From NCBI RefSeq assembly GCF_002419965.1, contig NZ_DIHC01000016.1, positions 43,496 to 107,495 of the forward strand: a stretch of 64,000 bases of DNA. Direction: 5' to 3'. A program made the position numbers and the translations under genes. Under the pieces are notes generated by a model. The model had not been told where the DNA came from. It saw only the letters and a list, made by a program, of their open reading frames with translations, and made no database searches. This DNA is from Pseudomonas sp. UBA5706. GTDB taxonomy: Bacteria; Pseudomonadota; Gammaproteobacteria; Pseudomonadales; Pseudomonadaceae. Below are positions 1-8,339 of the stretch, piece after piece. How positions within the stretch are numbered: the stretch's first letter is position 1; every line of letters begins with the position of its first letter.

Positions 1-30
1 GGCAAGCCAGGCTCCTACGCCCTCCGGGCA
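1..30. repeat. Edge of a REP-like repeat
   Basis: The first 19 bases are the reverse complement of CGTAGGAGCCTGGCTTGCC, which resembles the arm that often flanks REP elements in Pseudomonas. The other half lies outside the window, so this is recognition from memory of an incomplete element. Confidence 0.45.
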
Positions 31-138
31 GAAGCGGGTTGTGGCGGAGTCAGGGCTTTGCGGACAGAAGCGGGTTGTGGCGGAGTCAGGGCTTTTCGCA
101 TGGAAGCGGAGTGCGGCGGATTCATGGCTTTGCGGGCA
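31..138. repeat. Three tandem 36-bp units downstream of the GMC gene
   Basis: Units lie at 31-66, 67-102 and 103-138. Each begins GAAGCGG. Units 1 and 2 are nearly identical; unit 3 is diverged but keeps the spacing. The period is a multiple of three, so one forward frame stays open through all three and reads an imperfect 12-residue repeat (EAGCGGVRALRT-like). That frame then runs antisense into the GMC gene with no start signal, so I treat this as an intergenic minisatellite and not as coding. Confidence 0.75.
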
Positions 139-179
139 GGGGCATCGTTGTGCCGCTGCCCGAGGCACAATGACTTGCT

Positions 180-1814
180 TCAACTGATTGCAGCGTGCCC
201 GGGGACTTCTCGTGTAACCGCCTGCCTATCCTCACGCAAAATCATGTCCGCGGCCTTTTCACCAATCATGATGCACGGGGCATTGGTGTTGCCGCTGATC
301 AAGGTTGGCATGATCGAGGCATCGACCACGCGCAGACCCTGGATGCCATGCACCCTGAGGTCAGGCCCGACCACGCTCATGGCATCGACTCCCATCTTGC
401 ACGTCCCCACTGGGTGAAACACCGTGGCGGCATATTCGCGCACGTAGGTCATCAGTTGCTCGTCGGTCTGCACCTCGGCGCCGGGAAGCATTTCCTTGCC
501 GCGAATGCCGTCGAATGGCTGGTCGGCAAGAATCCTGCGCGCCAGTTTCAAGCCTTCCACCAGCACCTTGGCGTCTTGTGGGTCGGAGAGGAAATTGAAG
601 TCGATGACCGGTTTGCCGTCGTGAGCCAGGCGGATCTCACCAATGCTTTTGGGTCGCAGCACGCAGGTGTGCACTGCATAGCCGTGACCCCATTCGAACA
701 GGCGCCCGCGATGGCTGCGATAACCCGGCACGAAGTGAAACTGCACGTCGGGCAGGGCGTCTGCCAGGGGGGTACGCGCAAAGCCACCTGCCTCGACATA
801 GTTGGTGGTCAGCCAGCCCTTTTTGCCGAACAGGTAGCGCAATGGCGAGAGCACGATGCTGGACAACGATCCCAGCGAAAAACCAAGGGTCAGGGGGCTT
901 TTCGAGCGAATGGTGATCAGCCCGTCGAGGTGGTCCTGCAGATTCTTGCCGACGCCCGGCAGGTTGTGTTCGACCTGGATGCCCGCGTGTTTGAGTTCCT
1001 GCTCAGGGCCGATACCCGACGCCAATAGCAGGCTCGGACTGCCCAGCGAGCCCGCCGACAGAATCACCTCGCGCTGCGCATTCAAGGCCATCGTTTGGCC
1101 GTCCGCCACCACCCTGACGCCCTTGGCCACCCGTTGCTCCAGGATCAGTGACTGCACCTGGCAATCGGTGATCACGGTGAGGTTGGGGCGATCCAGTACA
1201 GGGGCGACGAAGGCTCGATAACTCGACAGCCGCCTGGCGTCCTTCTGCGTCAGGTTGTAGATGCCGCAGCCTTCGAGGCGCTCGCCGTTGAAGTCGTCGT
1301 TGGTGCGGATGCCGACGCGCTCAGCCGCTTTGACGAACAACTTCGAAACCGGGTTGGGATCGCGCGCCGCTTCGACGTTCAGCTCACCGTTTGTGCCGTG
1401 CAGACGCCGGTCCTGGCCGAGCCGGTTGTTCTCCGACTTCTTGAAGTACGGCAGCACGCTGTTCCAGTCCCAGCCGGGGCATCCGGCCTGCGCCCAGCGG
1501 TCGTAATCGCTGGCGTGGCCGCGAATGTAGATCATGCTGTTCATCGAACTGGAGCCGCCCAGCGCCTTGCCGCGCGGGGTGTGCAGCGAGCGGCCGTTGA
1601 GGTTGTGCTGCGGCGCGGAGAAAAAATTCCAGCTGTATTTCTTGCTTTTGTACAGGGTGATGGTCCCGGCGGGCGTCTGGATGCGCAGGCTCTTGTCGTG
1701 GCTGCCGGCCTCGATCAGGCAGACGCGGACGGCAGGATCGGCGCTCAGACGATTGGCCAGCACGCAACCCGATGAGCCTGCGCCGACGATGATGTAATCG
1801 TAATCGGTGTTCAT
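180..1814 (-). CDS. GMC-family FAD oxidoreductase (choline dehydrogenase-like)
   Basis: A 544-residue flavoprotein of the glucose-methanol-choline family, which oxidises alcohols with bound FAD. The N-terminus carries the dinucleotide-binding motif IIVGAGSSGCVLANRL (about residues 6-21), followed by the GMC signature around RGKALGGSSSMN. The C-terminus has the catalytic pair region, HPVGTCKMG and SGNTNAPCIMIGEKAA. I chose the ATG at 1814 because it sits immediately before the FAD motif; an in-frame extension to 1922 lies inside the upstream permease gene. It overlaps the permease stop by 4 bases (ATGA), so the two are translationally coupled. The substrate is not readable: choline, polyethylene glycol or other alcohols are all possible within this family. 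Confidence 0.88.
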   Translation of the reverse strand: MNTDYDYIIVGAGSSGCVLANRLSADPAVRVCLIEAGSHDKSLRIQTPAGTITLYKSKKYSWNFFSAPQHNLNGRSLHTPRGKALGGSSSMNSMIYIRGHASDYDRWAQAGCPGWDWNSVLPYFKKSENNRLGQDRRLHGTNGELNVEAARDPNPVSKLFVKAAERVGIRTNDDFNGERLEGCGIYNLTQKDARRLSSYRAFVAPVLDRPNLTVITDCQVQSLILEQRVAKGVRVVADGQTMALNAQREVILSAGSLGSPSLLLASGIGPEQELKHAGIQVEHNLPGVGKNLQDHLDGLITIRSKSPLTLGFSLGSLSSIVLSPLRYLFGKKGWLTTNYVEAGGFARTPLADALPDVQFHFVPGYRSHRGRLFEWGHGYAVHTCVLRPKSIGEIRLAHDGKPVIDFNFLSDPQDAKVLVEGLKLARRILADQPFDGIRGKEMLPGAEVQTDEQLMTYVREYAATVFHPVGTCKMGVDAMSVVGPDLRVHGIQGLRVVDASIMPTLISGNTNAPCIMIGEKAADMILREDRQAVTREVPGHAAIS

Positions 1815-3223
1815 GCGTTTCTCCCCAGCGCACCCAGCGGCTGTTTGTAGCCGCGAATGCGATTGCGGCGACGGCTGGCCAGGTAATAGACCGGCGAGAT
1901 CACCACCAGCCCGACGATCCACGATACGTCCGCGCCGCCCATGGCCTTGGCAATGACGCCGGTGTAGAGCTCGGTGGCCATGAACGGGATCTGTACCAGA
2001 ATGCCCAGCAGGTAGCAGCCCACCGCCGTCCAGTTGAAGGTGCCGTAGATCCCGCCATCGCGACGGAAGAACGAGGCCACGTCGTAGCTGCCGTGGGCGA
2101 CCAGGTAATAGTCCACCAGGTTGATCGCGGTCCAGGGCACCAGCACGTACAACAGCAGCAGGATGAAGTTGGTGTAATTGGCCATGAAGTCATCTTGCCC
2201 CAGCAACGCCAGGGCCAGGGAAATCGAGAACAGCACCAACGCGGTGATCGCGCGGGAGAGGGCGCCCGCCGACCATTTCGGCACCAGCGTCTGGCCGACC
2301 GTGATCGCCGAGAGGGTGCCGCAGTACAGGTTCATCGCGTTGGTGGCGGCGATGCCGATCGAGAACACCGCGACCACCAGCGTGGCGATGCTGCCGGTCA
2401 TTTCGATCAACCCGGCGATGATGTCGCCCTCGACACTCAGGCCGACTACCGCGCCCAGTGCCATCGGCAGGATCGACCCCAGGCAGCAACCCCAGTAGCT
2501 GGACCAGAAGGCCGCCTTGCCGCCCGTGTCCGCCGGCATGTAGCGCGAGTAATCGGAGACATAAGGGGCGTACGCCAATTGCCACAGCGCTGCGATCGAC
2601 AGCGTGCCGAGAAAGCCTGCCAGGTTGGTTTCGTTGCGCTGCAGGAAGTCCGCGGGCAAGCCATGCACGGCGATGATCCAGATGAAGCACAGCAGCAGAA
2701 TCGCGCCGGACAGGTACGACATCACGCGGGTGTAGGCGTGGATCAGGCGATAGCCGAATACCGTTGCCACCACGCTGATCAGGCCCACCAGCACGATCCC
2801 CTGATTGGTGCTGAACAGCGGATATCGGCTGTGCAGCGACTGCCCGCCGAGCACCAGGTTGGAGGCGAAGAAGCCCAGGTACATGATCACCACCAGCGCG
2901 ACCACCAGCAGTGAACCGTAGGAGCCGAACTGGCCACGGGTCTGGACCATCTGCGGCACACCCAGTTGCGGACCCTGCGCCGAATGCAGGGCCATGAAGA
3001 TCCCGCCGATCAGGTTGCCGAGAATCAATGCAGTCATCGCCGCCATGAACGGCAGCTTGAACACGGTCACCGCCAAGGCGCCGGTAACCACGGTCAGCAA
3101 CATGATGTTGGAGCCGAACCAGATGGTAAAAAGATCGCGCGCGCGGCCATGGCGCTGGTCGAGGGCGATCGGCTGGATGGTGCTCAGCTCAAGGGTTGCC
3201 GCTCGGGAGTCATTGTTATTCAT
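1811..3223 (-). CDS. NCS1-family nucleobase/cation symporter (cytosine/purine permease-like)
   Basis: A 470-residue inner-membrane protein with about 12 hydrophobic segments. It resembles the NCS1 family, which imports cytosine, purines, hydantoins, allantoin or related nitrogen compounds with a cation. Family hallmarks include an N-terminal FTIWFGSNIMLLTVVTGA segment and a central LAYAPYVSDYSRYMP stretch. The GMC gene overlaps its stop by 4 bases. This pairing suggests that the imported compound, or one made from it, is oxidised by the GMC enzyme. A 209-base gap separates it from the aldehyde dehydrogenase gene upstream, so it may have its own promoter. Substrate unknown. Confidence 0.85.
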   Translation of the reverse strand: MNNNDSRAATLELSTIQPIALDQRHGRARDLFTIWFGSNIMLLTVVTGALAVTVFKLPFMAAMTALILGNLIGGIFMALHSAQGPQLGVPQMVQTRGQFGSYGSLLVVALVVIMYLGFFASNLVLGGQSLHSRYPLFSTNQGIVLVGLISVVATVFGYRLIHAYTRVMSYLSGAILLLCFIWIIAVHGLPADFLQRNETNLAGFLGTLSIAALWQLAYAPYVSDYSRYMPADTGGKAAFWSSYWGCCLGSILPMALGAVVGLSVEGDIIAGLIEMTGSIATLVVAVFSIGIAATNAMNLYCGTLSAITVGQTLVPKWSAGALSRAITALVLFSISLALALLGQDDFMANYTNFILLLLYVLVPWTAINLVDYYLVAHGSYDVASFFRRDGGIYGTFNWTAVGCYLLGILVQIPFMATELYTGVIAKAMGGADVSWIVGLVVISPVYYLASRRRNRIRGYKQPLGALGRNA

Positions 3224-3432
3224 GGTGGGTCACTCACGTAGCGCCCCGGCAAGAATACCGAGGCATGAATTTCTTACGATGCGTCGCGATCGCCTGTGGC
3301 TGCCTGACCGTGCGTGTTCCGTTTGCTGGCGGTGGCGTTTTCAAGAGCGCCACCGTCGGCAATCCGGGCCGCTACGATTTGGTGTTTCCAGGTGAACGGT
3401 TCACAGGCACGCTCAAGTTCTGTGCCAACGTC

Positions 3433-4923
3433 TTAGCGCAACTGGAACCAGGTCGTTTTCAGCTGGGTGTATTTGTCGAAGGAATGCAGCGACAGATCGC
3501 GACCGAACCCGGACTGCTTGCCACCGCCGAACGGCACGCAGACATCCAGCGCATCCACCGTATTGACCGACACGGTTCCCGCGTTCAGGCGACTGGCCAC
3601 GCGATGGGCGCGGTTGAGGTCATCGCTCCACACCGAGGCAGCCAGCCCATAGATATGATCGTTGGCCATCTGCACTGCCTGATCCTCGTCGTCGAACGGG
3701 GTGATTGCCAGCACCGGGCCGAACACTTCCTCGCGGGATAAGCGCATGTCCGGCGTGACCTGGGTGAACAGGGTCGGCTGGATGAAGTTATCCGAGCCAT
3801 TGATCACCCGCCGCTCGCCGCCTGCCACCAATCGCGCGCCGCTGCGGCTGGCGTCTGCGATGTGATCCATGACCCGCGCTGCTTGGTTTGCATCGACGAT
3901 GGCGCCCATTTTGCTGGCCGGGTTCAGCGGGTCGCCAGGCTGCCACTCCCGGGTTTTTTCGATCAGCCGCTCGACGAATTCGTCGTGGATCGAGCGTTGC
4001 ACCAGCAGCCGTGAGTTGGCCGAGCACACTTCGCCCTGGTTGAAGAAAATCCCGAACGCGGCTTTCTCTGCCGCCAGGTCCAGATCCTGGCAGTCGGCAA
4101 ACACCAGGTTCGGGCTTTTACCACCGCATTCCAGCCACACCTGCTTGAGGTTCGACTGCGCCGCGTAGTGCATGAAAAACTTGCCCACCTGAGTCGAACC
4201 GGTGAACGCCAGCGCATCGACATCCGGGTGCAGTCCCAGCGCCCGGCCGGCGTGCTCGCCCAGCCCCGTGACCACGTTGAACACGCCCTCCGGCACGCCT
4301 GCTTCCAGCGCCAGTTCGGCCAGGCGCAGTGCCGAGAACGGCGATTGCTCAGCGGGTTTGAGAATCACGCTGTTGCCCGCCGCGAGGGCAGGGGCGAGTT
4401 TCCAGGCGGCCATGTCCAGCGGGAAGTTCCACGGCACCACCGCAGCGATCACCCCCAGTGGCACCCGGGTGATCGTCGCCAGCGCACCGGGGCCGGTAGG
4501 CGCGACCTGATCGTACAGTTTGTCGAGGCTTTCGGCGTACCAGGCGAACACCTGAGCGGCACCCGGCACATCAATGCTGTAGGCGTCCATTACCGGTTTG
4601 CCCATGCTCAGGGAGTCGAGCAGGGCCAGTTCTTCGCGGTGGGCCAGGAGCAATGCCGACAGACGCAGCAGAACCGCTTTGCGCTCACGCGGCTGCATGC
4701 GTGCCCAGGGGCCAGTGGCAAAGCTTTTGCGAGCAGCGCGCACGGCAACTTCGACATCAGCGTCCGAGCAGGCGGCTACATTGGCCAGCAAAGCGTTGGT
4801 GGCCGGGTTGATCACCGCGAAGGTCTCACCGCTTTGCGCCCGGTGGGGGTTACCCGCAATCAAGGCGGTGTCGATCAAGCGTTGCTTTTCGGCCAGACGT
4901 TGCCAGCTATTCAGATCCGTCAC
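3433..4923 (-). CDS. NAD(P)-dependent aldehyde dehydrogenase, PuuC/KauB-like
   Basis: A 496-residue class 3 aldehyde dehydrogenase that converts aldehydes to acids. All key residues are present: the cofactor-site PWNF (Asn166), general base Glu265 in LECGGKSPN and nucleophile Cys300 in FFNQGEVCSANSRL. The overall pattern (IDVPGAAQVFAWYAESLDKLYDQVAPT) is typical of the gamma-glutamyl-gamma-aminobutyraldehyde/4-guanidinobutyraldehyde dehydrogenase group (PuuC/KauB), which acts after amine transamination. The start is GTG at 4923, preceded by a good GAAGGAG ribosome site. Cys replaces the usual Ala or Leu after Glu265, which should be harmless. It is divergent from a LysR gene, its probable regulator. 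The physiological aldehyde is an inference. Confidence 0.88.
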   Translation of the reverse strand: MTDLNSWQRLAEKQRLIDTALIAGNPHRAQSGETFAVINPATNALLANVAACSDADVEVAVRAARKSFATGPWARMQPRERKAVLLRLSALLLAHREELALLDSLSMGKPVMDAYSIDVPGAAQVFAWYAESLDKLYDQVAPTGPGALATITRVPLGVIAAVVPWNFPLDMAAWKLAPALAAGNSVILKPAEQSPFSALRLAELALEAGVPEGVFNVVTGLGEHAGRALGLHPDVDALAFTGSTQVGKFFMHYAAQSNLKQVWLECGGKSPNLVFADCQDLDLAAEKAAFGIFFNQGEVCSANSRLLVQRSIHDEFVERLIEKTREWQPGDPLNPASKMGAIVDANQAARVMDHIADASRSGARLVAGGERRVINGSDNFIQPTLFTQVTPDMRLSREEVFGPVLAITPFDDEDQAVQMANDHIYGLAASVWSDDLNRAHRVASRLNAGTVSVNTVDALDVCVPFGGGKQSGFGRDLSLHSFDKYTQLKTTWFQLR

Positions 4924-5195
4924 TGCACACTCCTTCGGTGGCCTCTGTGGGCCATGTTCACGATCGATGGTGCCGATAGTGGGGGATGCGCCGAGGGCAG
5001 GAAATTATTAAAAATGTGGTTGCTACCGATAAAAAACCTCGCCTGGACTGCACCTTTATGGTGCTCATGTGCACCGCTTTGAGCTCAGTTTTTTTAGCTT
5101 CAGTGAGGAGGTATTTGCTTGTTTCGCCATGCCTGTGAACACCGCAGAATGGCGCACAAGGCCCCGAGTAACGGTTCATCCCTTTCGAGGTAGCA
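4924..5195. promoter_or_regulatory. Divergent control region between aldehyde dehydrogenase and LysR genes
   Basis: This 272-base gap holds no gene. It contains an AT-rich core (about 5000-5040) between two divergently transcribed genes, the usual arrangement for a LysR regulator and its target. I see no operator clear enough to place exactly. Confidence 0.5.
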
Positions 5196-6110
5196 ATGGC
5201 AGCCTACAACCTGCGACAACTGAAGTATTTCGTTACCACGGTAGAGTGCGGCAGCGTGGCTGAGGCGTCGCGCAAGCTGTATATCGCCCAGCCGTCGGTC
5301 TCCACCGCCATCAAGCATCTGGAAGAAAGCTTCGCCGTGCAGCTGTTCATCCGCCACCATGCCCAAGGCGTCTCACTGACCCCAAGCGGCGCACGCTTCT
5401 ACCGCAAGGCTCAGGAACTGCTGCGCGTGGCCCATGAATTCGAGCAGAACGCACTGGCTGACAACGATGTGGTGGCCGGGCAGATTGACATCGGCTGCTT
5501 CGAGACTGTCGCGCCGCTGTATCTACCCCGTCTGATCGCAGGCTTTCGCGATCGATGGCCAGGGGTGGAAATCCGTATTCGAGACGGCGAGCAACAGGAG
5601 CTGGTGCAGGCCCTGACGTCGGGCAGCATTGACCTGGCGATTCTGTATGAGCATGACCTGGACAGCACCATCGACACGGCGCCGTTGATGGCGCCGCAAC
5701 AGCCCTATGCGTTGTTGCCGGAGGGCCACCGCTTTGCCAATCAGGCCAGGGTCTCGCTTAACGACCTGGTACTCGAACCCATGGTGCTGCTGGACGTGCA
5801 GCCCAGCCGCACCTACTTCGTCAGCATCTTCGAAGAGCGCGGGCTGACCCCGCATATCCAGTTCAGCTCGCCGTCGATCGAGATGGTCCGCGGCATGGTG
5901 GGGCGTGGTTTCGGTTTCTCGATTCTGGTGACCCGGCCCAAATCCGAATACACCTACGACGGGCAGAAAGTGGTCTGCGTGCCGCTGGCCGAGCAGGTCA
6001 CCGGCTCCGGTCTGTCTGCGGCATGGCTGCGCCGTTCGCAACTGACCAAGCCTGCGCAGTTATTCGTCGATCATTGTCGGGAAGAGCTGGCGCCCAAACA
6101 GGCTGTTTGA
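5196..6110 (+). CDS. LysR-family transcriptional regulator
   Basis: A 304-residue LysR-type regulator. The N-terminal winged helix-turn-helix is clear (YFVTTVECGSVAEASRKLYI, then QPSVSTAIKHLEE), followed by a two-lobe periplasmic-binding-like effector domain (about residues 90-290). ATG at 5196 follows a GAGGT ribosome site. It is divergent from the aldehyde dehydrogenase gene and convergent with the ArgE-like gene, so it most likely controls the aldehyde dehydrogenase and the nearby amine genes. The effector is unknown. Confidence 0.9.
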   Translation: MAAYNLRQLKYFVTTVECGSVAEASRKLYIAQPSVSTAIKHLEESFAVQLFIRHHAQGVSLTPSGARFYRKAQELLRVAHEFEQNALADNDVVAGQIDIGCFETVAPLYLPRLIAGFRDRWPGVEIRIRDGEQQELVQALTSGSIDLAILYEHDLDSTIDTAPLMAPQQPYALLPEGHRFANQARVSLNDLVLEPMVLLDVQPSRTYFVSIFEERGLTPHIQFSSPSIEMVRGMVGRGFGFSILVTRPKSEYTYDGQKVVCVPLAEQVTGSGLSAAWLRRSQLTKPAQLFVDHCREELAPKQAV

Positions 6111-6316
6111 TGGCGCCTGAGACACTGGCCCGTAGCCGTCCGGGCCGGGCATCACGGCACGCGGCGGATGATCGTCCCAGTGCGCTGCTCGGTCGCGCCG
6201 CGCCGAACGCTTTGTGTCCGCCCGCGCTGACGCCGAACGTGAGGAACGATCAGGCAGCCCGGGTGTGGTTTCTGCCCGGACGCCCAGGGGCTGTGCCCGC
6301 CATCAACCGCAACGGC

Positions 6317-7465
6317 TCAGCGCAGGGTGTCTGTGATCCGCCGCAGCATTGCATCACAGGCATCCAGTTGCTCGACGCTGACGAACTCATCCGGCTTGTG
6401 CCCTTGATCCATGCTGCCGGGGCCGCAGACTACGGTGGGAATGCCGATCGCATCGAACAACCCGCCCTCGGTCCCGAATGCCACGGTGGTGAACTCTTGC
6501 GAGCCGCAAAACTGCGCGATCAGTTGCGCCGCCTGGCTCTTGACATCGGTGGCCAGGCCCGGGTAGGCCGACAGCTCGGAGAAGCGAATGTCGCTGCCCG
6601 CATCGACCGCCTGCATGCGCGGCAACACCTGTTCCCTGGCGTACTGCTGCAATTGCCGGGCAACGTCGAGCGGGTCATGGGCGGGTAGCGCGCGCACTTC
6701 AAAATCGAACCGACAGTCGGCAGGGACGATATTCAACGCCTTGCCACCGTTGATCACGCCGGTCTGCACCGTGGTGAACGGCGGGTCGAAGCGCCCGTCC
6801 AGCAGGTGGGGGGCACGCAGGGTCGAACCGATGCGTCCCAGTTCGCCGATCAACTCGGCCGCATACTCGATGGCGTTTACGCCCAGCGGCGCATAGGCCG
6901 AATGGCAGGCTGCACCCTGTACGTTACAGCGCATCGCCAGTTTGCCCTTGTGCCCGAGCACCGGCTTGAGTTCGGTGGGTTCGCCGATGATGCACAGCAG
7001 CGGCTTGATCGGCCTGCGCCCAAGTTCGGCCAGCAGCGAGCGCACGCCCAGACAGCCGACCTCTTCGTCATAGGAAAGCGCGATGTGCACCGGCATGCGC
7101 AACGGCGCTGCCAGCAGTTCGGGCACGGCTGCCAGCACGCAAGCGATATAGCCTTTCATGTCCGCGGTGCCGCGGCCGAACAGCTTGCCGTCCTGTTCGC
7201 TGAGCTCGAACGGCGGCACGGTCCACGGCTGGCCGTCTACCGGGACCACATCGGTGTGGCCGGACAGTACGATACCCGCAACATCCACCGGGCCAATGGT
7301 GGCGAACAGATTGGCCTTGCTGCGTTGCTCGTTGTAGATCAGCTCGCACGGCACGTCCCACTGGGCCAGATAGTCCCGGACGAACTCGATCAGTTGCAGA
7401 TTCGATTCACGGCTGGTGGTGTCGAACCGCACCAGCGCGGCCAACAAGTCCCGACTGCTGCTCAT
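6317..7465 (-). CDS. argE: M20-family deacylase, acetylornithine deacetylase (ArgE)-like
   Basis: A 382-residue zinc amidohydrolase of the ArgE/DapE/CPG2 group. The metal-binding set is present: His70 and Asp72 (LSGHTDVVPVDG), Asp102 (GRGTADMKGY), and catalytic Glu134/Glu135 (SYDEEVGCLG), with GPGSMDQGHKPDEFV near the C-terminus supplying the last ligand. In E. coli ArgE removes acetyl from N-acetylornithine. Here the neighbours are an SpuC-like aminotransferase and a DUF1028 gene on the same strand, and the setting is catabolic, so it may instead deacylate an N-acylated amine or amino acid. The gap to the DUF1028 gene is 30 bases, which suggests one operon. The family is sure; the substrate, and thus the symbol, is not. 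Confidence 0.85.
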   Translation of the reverse strand: MSSSRDLLAALVRFDTTSRESNLQLIEFVRDYLAQWDVPCELIYNEQRSKANLFATIGPVDVAGIVLSGHTDVVPVDGQPWTVPPFELSEQDGKLFGRGTADMKGYIACVLAAVPELLAAPLRMPVHIALSYDEEVGCLGVRSLLAELGRRPIKPLLCIIGEPTELKPVLGHKGKLAMRCNVQGAACHSAYAPLGVNAIEYAAELIGELGRIGSTLRAPHLLDGRFDPPFTTVQTGVINGGKALNIVPADCRFDFEVRALPAHDPLDVARQLQQYAREQVLPRMQAVDAGSDIRFSELSAYPGLATDVKSQAAQLIAQFCGSQEFTTVAFGTEGGLFDAIGIPTVVCGPGSMDQGHKPDEFVSVEQLDACDAMLRRITDTLR

Positions 7466-7495
7466 GCATTCAACCTCACGTCAGTGCTCGGTGTG

Positions 7496-8170
7496 CTATT
7501 CATTACCGGGCACACCATAGCTGGGAGCCTTGGTCGGGTCGAGGGCGCGGGTGATGTAGTCCTGCATCTGCGGGCGATAATCGGCCCACAGCCGCGCCAG
7601 TTGGCCGATGGGGTCCTGGTCAGCCCAATCCACGCGCAGGTCGACGATCGGCCAGGTCAGCTCGCCCACCACCACCAGCGCCGCCGAGTGCACGGGACCG
7701 GCCTCGCCACCGGCTACCACCGCTGCTTGCATGGCTGCAATCAACCGGTCCGCCAGTTGCCCGCCGCTGGTTTCGAAAGTCTTCACCAGCGTCTCGATCA
7801 CGACGCGATCGGCCAGCATATTGCCGGCACCGACGCATTGCTCGCCCGCCAGTGCATTGTGTGTGCCCAGGGTTTCGCTGCCGCTGAAATGCGCGGTCTG
7901 ACCCAGATGATCAATGGCGGTCAGTTGGCGAAACTGGCTGTAGCCGTTGCTGGTTAGTGCCTTGTCCAGCGCCTGGGCCGGCGACAGGCCGTGTTCCATC
8001 TGCTCGAGCACCTGGGGGCCGAGGGCGGGAAGGGTGATGTTTTGGGTGGCGACCGCGCCCACGCCCGGACGCAGCCAAGGGCAGCGCGCGCCGACGGCAA
8101 TGCTCGATGAGCTGATGGCGATGCCCAGTTGTCCTGTTTCGGCGCAACGGCCGACGATTGAAAACGTCAT
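7496..8170 (-). CDS. DUF1028 family protein (Ntn-hydrolase-like fold)
   Basis: A 224-residue protein of the DUF1028 family, recognisable from the N-terminal TFSIVGRCAETGQLGIAISS and the following VGARCPWLRPGVGAVATQN. The family is thought to have an N-terminal-nucleophile hydrolase fold. I know of no assigned reaction. The start at 8170 is set by the family N-terminus; 27 in-frame codons upstream are not family-like. An AGGACA ribosome site precedes it. It lies between the aminotransferase and the ArgE-like gene on the same strand. Such genes commonly neighbour RidA and amidohydrolase genes; a RidA gene lies 5 kb away. The role may be hydrolysis of an acyl or imine intermediate, but this is inference. 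Confidence 0.82.
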   Translation of the reverse strand: MTFSIVGRCAETGQLGIAISSSSIAVGARCPWLRPGVGAVATQNITLPALGPQVLEQMEHGLSPAQALDKALTSNGYSQFRQLTAIDHLGQTAHFSGSETLGTHNALAGEQCVGAGNMLADRVVIETLVKTFETSGGQLADRLIAAMQAAVVAGGEAGPVHSAALVVVGELTWPIVDLRVDWADQDPIGQLARLWADYRPQMQDYITRALDPTKAPSYGVPGNE

Positions 8171-8339
8171 GTGTGGTTGTCCTGTTTCGTCCTGACCCGC
8201 CATCCGCCGCCCGGGCCGCAGAAGGGACGCAGCCGGGAGAGGATGGGACATGAGTGCATTCTGTAGACGCGCTGCAGTTGGCGAAAGGAGGTTTTTTGTG
8301 GAGCCTGATTACGGAAAAACTTCTCAAAGGCGCATGTGT

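Noticed and set aside
1..417. Forward open frame through the 36-bp repeats
   Set aside because: It has no start or ribosome site, is low complexity, and continues antisense into the GMC gene.
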